The notes below the pieces were generated by a model. That model saw nothing but the letters and a program-made list of their open reading frames with translations. It was not told where the DNA came from and made no database searches. From a virus, in the IMG/VR virus record IMGVR_UViG_3300037285_000172, positions 1 to 24,126 of that record: DNA of 24,126 nt, one strand, 5' to 3'. The translations under genes were made by a program, and so were the position numbers. Below are positions 20,278 to 24,126 of this stretch, piece by piece. Every line of letters starts with the position of its first letter. The stretch's first letter is position 1.

Positions 20278-20408
20278 TTATCACTGCAATAATCCCACGT
20301 CCTGGCTTTTGGATTGACTGGGGCACGACTTTCCATGGCCAACCATTCATGGAAAGTTTTGCACGATCATATTTGGGCGTATGGCCAGTAGTTGAGGATA
20401 TAAAATGA
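20274..20408 (+). CDS. MIITAI micro-ORF 3
   Basis: 44 residues starting MIITAIIPRPGFWIDWG, ATGA overlap with micro-ORF 2. Residues 10-13 (PGFW) are shared with micro-ORF 4, and both end in DIK, so 3 and 4 are the closest pair: probably a recent duplication with a shortened middle in 4. The middle (HGQPFMESFARSYLGVWPVV) is aromatic-rich. Confidence 0.65.
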   Translation: MIITAIIPRPGFWIDWGTTFHGQPFMESFARSYLGVWPVVEDIK

Positions 20409-20494
20409 TTATTACTGCTATTATTCCCCGACCAGGTTTTTGGGCCCAATGGGCACCCGCTATTTGGGCAAAGTCCGCACAGGATATCAAATGA
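20405..20494 (+). CDS. MIITAI micro-ORF 4
   Basis: 29 residues starting MIITAIIPRPGFWAQW and ending AQDIK. GAGG lies 8-9 bases upstream (GTTGAGGATATAAAATG). It is closely related to micro-ORF 3 at both ends. It has four Trp in 29 residues, which is unusual. ATGA overlaps on both sides. Confidence 0.65.
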   Translation: MIITAIIPRPGFWAQWAPAIWAKSAQDIK

Positions 20495-20649
20495 TTATTA
20501 CTGCTATCATACCTTATAATTATAACTTAGTATTAGCTAATATGCGCCGTATTATGCCTGCACAGATGGCTGATGAACTCGTTGGTATTCAGCCAATGAC
20601 TGGACCAGTTGGTGATATATTTACCCGGGCACCAGCATACAAAAAATGA
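20491..20649 (+). CDS. MIITAI micro-ORF 5, gp23-like tail
   Basis: 52 residues starting MIITAIIPYNYN, with AGGA upstream. From residue 18 it reads MRRIMPAQMADELVGIQPM, then TGPVGDIFTRAPAY, the clearest match to gp23: T4 has MVRRAIPNLIAFDICGVQPM, then N-S-P-T-G-Q-V-F-x-x-R-A-x-Y. Shared points include RR, IP/MP, G-(I/V)-QPM, P-x-G and F-x-x-R-A-x-Y. This is the Gol region of T4 gp23. The match covers most of the peptide after the shared leader. Confidence 0.75.
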   Translation: MIITAIIPYNYNLVLANMRRIMPAQMADELVGIQPMTGPVGDIFTRAPAYKK

Positions 20650-20678
20650 TTATTACAGCTATTATCCACAAAGCATAG
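20646..20678 (+). pseudogene. MIITAI micro-ORF 6, apparently frameshifted
   Basis: Starts MIITAIIHKA and stops at TAG after 10 residues. The bases ATTATCCACAAAGC would read IIPQS if one C were added, and the frame would then join the open frame described at 20684-20917, which continues SIEDMISEILAAEITAEI. A one-base loss in the Pro codon that is conserved in all other members is the simplest explanation; a sequencing error or a programmed shift are alternatives. Confidence 0.6.
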
Positions 20679-20683
20679 AAGAC

Positions 20684-20917
20684 ATGATTTCTGAGATATT
20701 GGCTGCTGAAATTACTGCTGAAATAGACAAGCAAATACTGGAGACGCTTTATGAAAATTACGGCTATGATCCCTTGGCCAAAACATTTGGTGCGAGTGAG
20801 ATTTACAATGGCAACGGGCAGTTGATTATCACAGCCATTGTGCCGCGACCGCAAATAACTGGATACTCTAGTTGGATTAGCGCCTACAAAGCGATATTGA
20901 CAGCCAGGCCTAAATAG
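20684..20917 (+). CDS. gp23-like continuation of micro-ORF 6, read through into member 8
   Basis: Frame open from before 20684 to 20917 (77 residues from this ATG). Its first part, MISEILAAEITAEIDKQIL, resembles a helix of T4 gp23 (AELSGILATEIMLEINREVV, roughly residues 265-285). It would follow the MIITAIIP leader of member 6 if the one-base shift is repaired. The frame then runs through the DNA of member 7 in another phase and joins member 8 in frame (LIITAIVPRP). It is not clear whether it is translated from 20684 itself. Confidence 0.45.
   Translation: MISEILAAEITAEIDKQILETLYENYGYDPLAKTFGASEIYNGNGQLIITAIVPRPQITGYSSWISAYKAILTARPK
20751..20825 (+). CDS. MIITAI micro-ORF 7
   Basis: 24 residues, MKITAMIPWPKHLVRVRF and then TMATGS. 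The leader is a divergent family member (K2, M6, W9). GGAG 8 bases before the ATG (CTGGAGACGCTTTATG) and a TTGA overlap of its stop with the start of member 8 support translation, even though another open frame covers the same DNA. A basic stretch (K11 to R17) follows the leader. Confidence 0.55.
   Translation: MKITAMIPWPKHLVRVRFTMATGS
20822..20917 (+). CDS. MIITAI micro-ORF 8 (TTG start)
   Basis: 31 residues starting at TTG: LIITAIVPRPQITGYSSW, ending TARPK. The TTG overlaps the stop of member 7 (TTGA), mirroring the ATGA junctions elsewhere in the array; GGG lies a few bases upstream. It could also be made as the C-terminal part of the longer frame at 20684-20917. The TTGACA at its end may serve as the metK -35 box. 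Confidence 0.55.
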   Translation: MIITAIVPRPQITGYSSWISAYKAILTARPK

Positions 20918-20925
20918 TATAAAAT
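20897..20925 (+). promoter_or_regulatory. possible sigma70-like promoter before metK, TTGACA-17-TAAAAT
   Basis: TTGACA (20897-20902), 17 bases, TAAAAT (20920-20925). The predicted start, about 20932, is only a few bases before the metK ATG and after its AAGGA, so either the start is further upstream or this box is a chance match. Confidence 0.35.
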
Positions 20926-20936
20926 GAAGGAATAAT

Positions 20937-22031
20937 ATGAGCAGAAACTACACATTTACATCAGAGAGCGTAAGCCGTGGCCATCCAGACAAAATTGCAG
21001 ACCAAATATCCGACGCACTGTTGGACGCCGCCCTCCAAGCAGGAGACCAAACAACCCGCTGCGCAATTGAAACGCTCGTTACGCGAGATATGGTTATTGT
21101 TGCTGGGGAAGTCAAAAATTTCAATCTCTCAGAAGCAGATGTGGAACGAGTCATTCGGTCTACAGTGCGGAGAATTGACCCCTATAATGACGGGTTTCAG
21201 TGGGATAGACTCACTATATCCAATCATCTCCAGTCACAGAGTGCTGACATCCGACGTGGAACAGATGGTTTCGGAGCAGGAGATCAGGGAATCATGTTTG
21301 GTTACGCTAGCAATGGAACAGCTGACCTTATGCCCGCGCCAATCCACTTTGCCCACGAAATCCTTCATGGACTTGATGCCCGCCGAGTTGCAGGAGCGGA
21401 TTTCCTACGCGCAGACGCCAAAAGCCAGATCTCAGTCGAGTATCAAAACGACGCGCCCCGGCGGATAGATTCTATTGTTTGCTCACACCAGCACACACAA
21501 GGCAGCATGGATCAAGTCAGAGCCATTGTATACGAAGCTGCTCATGCCAGCAGTTTCAGCAAGCTGATTGACAACGATACCAAATGGCACATAAACCCCA
21601 CTGGTAATTTTGTAATTGGCGGACCAGCAGGTGACTGTGGTGTCACAGGGCGAAAAATTATTGTTGACACCTATGGCGGATGGGCCCCACACGGCGGCGG
21701 TGCGTTCTCAGGCAAAGATCCCACAAAGGTTGATCGCAGTGGTGCGTATGCTGCACGATGGGTAGCCAAAAATGTAGTTGCTGATGATATGGCTGACTGG
21801 TGTCAGATCCAAATATCTTATGCAATCGGTGTGAAACAACCAATAAGTATACTGGTGGACAGCAATGGACACAATAGAACTATTGAGAAATTTATCAGAG
21901 AGACCATAGACCTCACGCCCAAGGGAATTATTGACAGATTTGACCTTTTCAGTTATACTGATTACAGCGAAAATTGTGTCTACGGACACTTTGGCAATAA
22001 TCACACCCCATGGGAGAAAATTGGATGGTAG
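20937..22031 (+). CDS. metK: S-adenosylmethionine synthetase
   Basis: 364 residues. GHPDKIADQISDALLD (15-30) is the N-terminal ATP-binding motif, GAGDQGIMFGYA (about 112-123) the second signature, and GGGAFSGKDPTKVDRSGAYA (from about 254) the glycine-rich phosphate loop. ADAKSQISVEY and NPTGNFVIGGPAGDCGVTGR are also conserved. It joins ATP and methionine to SAM. A phage copy could support the radical-SAM enzyme QueE just upstream or DNA/RNA methylation. It is about 20 residues shorter than the E. coli enzyme. AAGGA precedes the ATG. Confidence 0.95.
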   Translation: MSRNYTFTSESVSRGHPDKIADQISDALLDAALQAGDQTTRCAIETLVTRDMVIVAGEVKNFNLSEADVERVIRSTVRRIDPYNDGFQWDRLTISNHLQSQSADIRRGTDGFGAGDQGIMFGYASNGTADLMPAPIHFAHEILHGLDARRVAGADFLRADAKSQISVEYQNDAPRRIDSIVCSHQHTQGSMDQVRAIVYEAAHASSFSKLIDNDTKWHINPTGNFVIGGPAGDCGVTGRKIIVDTYGGWAPHGGGAFSGKDPTKVDRSGAYAARWVAKNVVADDMADWCQIQISYAIGVKQPISILVDSNGHNRTIEKFIRETIDLTPKGIIDRFDLFSYTDYSENCVYGHFGNNHTPWEKIGW

Positions 22032-22221
22032 AAAGAACATTTGAACATTTGAACAATGGTTCATTGAACACCAAATACACGAAGTTATTTCGTGCCGCTC
22101 AGAGTTATTGGCTGAACACATCAACGACGCTGGCAGTGGTCATACAAGTATGACAATAACACACGAAAGAATTACTACTATGCTAAAAGAAGCATATGAA
22201 CAAGGGAAAAACGATGTTTAA
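22025..22221 (+). pseudogene. small gene broken by an 8-base tandem duplication
   Basis: ATG 22025 overlaps the metK stop (GGATGGTAG) and starts MVERTFEHLNNG, closing at 22153. The DNA AACATTTG occurs twice in tandem at about 22036-22051. Removing one copy joins MVERTF to a frame open from 22045 (EQWFIEHQIHEVISCRSELL, then AEHINDAGSGHTSMTITHER and on) that ends in KNDV with TAA at 22219-22221. That would be a complete 62-residue protein overlapping the next gene. The duplication shifts the frame by 8 bases. Either it is a real slip mutation, possibly reversible, or an assembly artefact. The family is not recognised. Confidence 0.6.
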
Positions 22222-22609
22222 AAAACTATTCGGCCCCAGCAAAATGGACAAGCTGGAAGAAAAATTTACAGCCATGGAGGGTGAGCGAATTCAAGCTGCT
22301 GAACAAGCCGCCCAGTCTCAACGTGAGGCAGATGCAGAAAATCAACGACTGGCAGCAGCACTCAAAGCCATCCAAGACGCAAAGACACCCAAGGAACTGG
22401 CAACAGATGCTGATGAGCCATGGGTTGATGTTATTGAAACTGTATTTGAAGATCCTGAAAATCCGTCCAAAGGGTCGTTTGAATTGGATTGGAATCAGCA
22501 ATTTATTGATCTGCTGATTGAGCAGGGATACAGTGGCCGTGGCGACTCTGATGTAATTGACCAATGGTTTAACGACTTGTGTCGTGGCGTAATTGGCGAC
22601 AACGTATAG
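22214..22609 (+). CDS. conserved phage hypothetical, coiled coil plus acidic C-terminal domain
   Basis: 131 residues from ATG 22214 (AGGG upstream). Residues 10-60 form a coiled coil (KLEEKFTAMEGERIQAAEQA and on). The C-terminal ~65 residues (EPWVDVIETVFEDPENPSKG, then SFELDWNQQFIDLLIEQGY) are acidic with a DPENP-x-G-x-FELDWN-x-x-F pattern that I recall from other T4-like marine phages without known function. It overlaps the broken gene upstream. Cytoplasmic; partner unknown. Confidence 0.7.
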   Translation: MFKKLFGPSKMDKLEEKFTAMEGERIQAAEQAAQSQREADAENQRLAAALKAIQDAKTPKELATDADEPWVDVIETVFEDPENPSKGSFELDWNQQFIDLLIEQGYSGRGDSDVIDQWFNDLCRGVIGDNV

Positions 22610-22619
22610 GAGTTCTCCC

Positions 22620-22820
22620 ATGGACGATAAAAAATTCCAGCGTGTTACCCATACATTTACCCAACAATATTCCAACTGGGGTGAAGGTTCTGTGTTTGAC
22701 CAATTTTCAGCACGTACCAATACGTTTGATATCCTGGAAATGATGGACTTGTTGGAGGCAGAGGTCATGCGTGACCGCGATTACACAATGGCCAACCAGA
22801 TGCTAGACAATGTCACATGA
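22620..22820 (+). CDS. small hypothetical protein
   Basis: 66 residues from ATG 22620 with AGGAG at 22609-22613. It is acidic: FTQQYSNWGEGSVFDQFSAR and then MMDLLEAEVMRDRDYTMANQ. It sits in a tight run of small genes between metK and rnh. No family recognised. Confidence 0.65.
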   Translation: MDDKKFQRVTHTFTQQYSNWGEGSVFDQFSARTNTFDILEMMDLLEAEVMRDRDYTMANQMLDNVT

Positions 22821-22829
22821 GGTTCTAAA

Positions 22830-23057
22830 ATGAAACACGCTGACATCGAGCGTTCTATTAAAGTGGCGATGGCACACTTTTGCGATAAATCTTCCTCCGT
22901 TTTTGGACCGACCAACGGTGGGTTTCGTAGATGGCTAAGTGTTTACTGGGGCATTGAAGCTGACAGGGAGAAGAGCAATGGCGCGGGCATATGGACGTGG
23001 ACAGTTACAAATATACGTGACCCTGAAAAGGCCGTTATGTTCAAGTTGAGGTTCTAA
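22830..23057 (+). CDS. small hypothetical protein
   Basis: 75 residues, with GAGG 9-12 bases upstream of ATG 22830. It begins MKHADIERSIKVAMAHFCDK and has a Trp-rich middle (RRWLSVYWGIEADREKSNG, IWTWTVTNIRD) ending in FKLRF. It is probably a small beta-sheet domain. No family recognised. It is the last gene before the rnh promoter. Confidence 0.6.
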   Translation: MKHADIERSIKVAMAHFCDKSSSVFGPTNGGFRRWLSVYWGIEADREKSNGAGIWTWTVTNIRDPEKAVMFKLRF

Positions 23058-23061
23058 CCCA

Positions 23062-23090
23062 TTGACAAATCACTATAAACAGTATACAAT
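23062..23090 (+). promoter_or_regulatory. sigma70-like promoter, TTGACA-17-TACAAT
   Basis: TTGACA (23062-23067), 17-base spacer, TACAAT (23085-23090), 22 bases before the rnh ATG with AAAGGA between. This copy lacks the TGn extension. Confidence 0.7.
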
Positions 23091-23111
23091 AAGAAAAACA
23101 AAGGAATAACT

Positions 23112-24110
23112 ATGACATATATCTTGGTGGACGCCGCCAACATGTTCTTTAGAGCAAAACACGTGGTTCGTGGAGACATTGAAACTAAAATTGGCATGGC
23201 AATGCACATCATCTTTGCCAGCATTAATAAGAACTGGCGGGATTTAGGCGGCACCCATGTTGTGGTATGCTTTGAAGGACGCAGTTGGCGCAAAGACTTC
23301 TACCCGCCTTACAAAGCCAATCGCAAAGTCAAGCGTGAAGCGATGTCTGCTAGTGATACTCAAGACGATGTGTTGTTTTTTGAGGCGTTCGATAACTTCC
23401 ATAAATTCCTACATGAAAAGACAAATGTTACCGTGTTGCAGGATCCGCAAGTGGAAGCAGATGACTTTATTGCACGTTGGATCCAGACACACCCAGATGA
23501 CAAGCACGTAATTGTCAGCTCAGACAGTGACTTTTATCAGCTTATTAACGAGAATGTATCACAATACAATGGTGTAAGTAACCAGCATATGTTCCATGAT
23601 CGGGTTGTAGATGACAAAGGCAAAGCAGTTATTGACAAGAAAACTGGTGAGGCCAAGCAGATTGGCGATCCTGAATGGCTGTTGTTTGAGAAGTGTATCC
23701 GTGGCGATGTAAGTGATAACATTTTCAGTGCATATCCTGGCACACGCACCAAAGGCACCAAGAACAAGATTGGCATGCTGGATGCGTTTGAAGATCGCAA
23801 TGGCAAGGGCTTTAACTGGAATAACTATATGTTGCAGACTTGGACTGATCACAATGGTGACGAGCATCGTGTACGTGATGACTATCTGCGTAACAAACAC
23901 ATGATTGACTTGACAGCGCAGCCTGATGATATTAAAGCAAGATTGGACGCGGCCATTGTTAACGCTGTACAGGCTGAACACAAAGGACAAGTTGGTATGC
24001 GATTGCTACAATTTTGTGGCGCAAATGACTTGTACAAAGTTGGCGATCAAGCAGACGACCATGCAAAATATCTAGGAGCATCATATGCCAACAAAACTAA
24101 CCGCAACTGA
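23112..24110 (+). CDS. rnh: 5'-3' exonuclease / RNase H (T4 Rnh, FEN-1 family)
   Basis: A 332-residue FEN/5'-nuclease. ILVDAANMFFRA (4-15) holds the first metal Asp; FEGRSWRKDFYPPYKANRK matches the family's 'DxxxxWRxxxYPxYKxxR' helical-arch region; DPQVEADDFIARW has the EADD metal site; SSDSDFYQLI is the next metal motif; and CIRGDVSDNI matches the helix-hairpin-helix DNA-binding 'GDxSDNI' loop. In T4 this enzyme removes RNA primers and short flaps during Okazaki fragment processing, working with the clamp and polymerase found upstream. Good promoter and AAAGGA upstream. Confidence 0.92.
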   Translation: MTYILVDAANMFFRAKHVVRGDIETKIGMAMHIIFASINKNWRDLGGTHVVVCFEGRSWRKDFYPPYKANRKVKREAMSASDTQDDVLFFEAFDNFHKFLHEKTNVTVLQDPQVEADDFIARWIQTHPDDKHVIVSSDSDFYQLINENVSQYNGVSNQHMFHDRVVDDKGKAVIDKKTGEAKQIGDPEWLLFEKCIRGDVSDNIFSAYPGTRTKGTKNKIGMLDAFEDRNGKGFNWNNYMLQTWTDHNGDEHRVRDDYLRNKHMIDLTAQPDDIKARLDAAIVNAVQAEHKGQVGMRLLQFCGANDLYKVGDQADDHAKYLGASYANKTNRN

Positions 24111-24126
24111 GATTACCAAGAACTTT
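24085..24126 (+). CDS. start of an unknown protein (3' truncated)
   Basis: ATG 24085 with AGGAG at 24074-24078 (spacing 6) begins MPTKLTATEITKNF and runs off the window. It overlaps the end of rnh by 26 bases. Too short to assign; in T4 the gene after rnh is dsbA, which is elsewhere here. Confidence 0.5.
   Translation, partial: MPTKLTATEITKNF

Larger units (their letters stand above)
19985..20917 (+). repeat. array of eight overlapping micro-ORFs with a shared MIITAIIPRP start
   Basis: Eight frames beginning at 19985, 20131, 20274, 20405, 20491, 20646, 20751 and 20822 share the N-terminus M(I/K)ITA(I/M)(I/V)P(R/W)P or close variants. Most members end in a TGA that overlaps the next start (ATGA, last one TTGA). 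The shared 25-30 bases differ mainly at third codon positions (ATT/ATC, ACT/ACA/ACG, GCT/GCA/GCC, CCC/CCG/CCA/CCT), which points to selection on the peptide rather than on the DNA. Ribosome sites GAGG, GGA, GAGG, AGGA and GGAG precede several starts. Downstream parts differ in length and sequence. The array lies between queE and metK. Confidence 0.85.

Noticed and set aside
19985-20917. CRISPR-like or direct DNA repeat array
   Set aside because: Repeat units are about 25-30 bases but spacing ranges from 71 to 159 bases, every unit begins with a start codon, and differences fall on silent positions, so it is a coding array.

Overview
This window is a compact piece of a T4-like (Straboviridae/cyanophage-type) myovirus genome. 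It contains the T4 replication genes 43 (family-B DNA polymerase, split), 45 (sliding clamp) and rnh (5'-3' exonuclease), plus a DsbA-like dsDNA-binding protein and an amidase/SH3 endolysin. Almost every gene is on the + strand, spacing is tight, many start/stop codons overlap (ATGA, TAATG), and no rRNA, tRNA or CRISPR was seen. The promoters resemble proteobacterial sigma70 sites (TTGACA, 17 bp, TGnTACAAT), with TATAAATA-like T4 late sites beside them. The host was not identified from sequence alone.

Layout. 1-3315: end of an unknown gene, an HxGH nucleotidyltransferase, a conserved phage protein, the endolysin, a pair of paralogous small repeat proteins and a small SH3-like protein. 3343-7594: dsbA, a small gene and DNA polymerase. 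The polymerase is split just after its Exo I motif by an HNH homing endonuclease gene, and its N-terminal half seems to start at AUA. 7642-10562: sliding clamp, TagD-like cytidylyltransferase, small genes, a QueD/PTPS-like protein and a phosphomannomutase. 10545-15733: DpdA-like DNA transglycosylase, a nucleotidyltransferase fused to a mannose-6-phosphate isomerase cupin, glycosyltransferase, GDP-mannose 4,6-dehydratase and GTP cyclohydrolase I. 15723-16451 (minus strand): a DUF723/Vsr-like homing endonuclease interrupted by an in-frame UGA. 16581-19988: small genes, peptide deformylase, and queE, whose first ten codons are present twice around a GIY-YIG homing endonuclease. 19985-20917: a chain of very short overlapping ORFs sharing an MIITAIIPRP N-terminus. 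20937-24126: metK, a frameshifted small gene, three small genes, rnh and the start of another gene.

Two metabolic programmes stand out. FolE, a QueD-like protein, QueE and DpdA form most of a 7-deazaguanine DNA-modification pathway; MetK could supply the SAM used by the radical-SAM enzyme QueE. QueC was not seen here. The isomerase cupin, phosphomannomutase, Gmd and a glycosyltransferase form a GDP-mannose-derived sugar pathway. Its guanylyltransferase step has no classical enzyme here and might be done by the HxGH domain fused to the isomerase.

The most novel element is the array at 19985-20917. At least eight overlapping reading frames begin with variants of MIITAIIPRP, and the DNA of these starts differs mostly at silent positions. 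The downstream parts of at least two, and probably three, members resemble pieces of the T4 major capsid protein gp23. Two of them match the Gol region, which in T4 binds EF-Tu and activates the Lit protease. I infer a family of translated capsid-fragment micro-proteins; their function is unknown.
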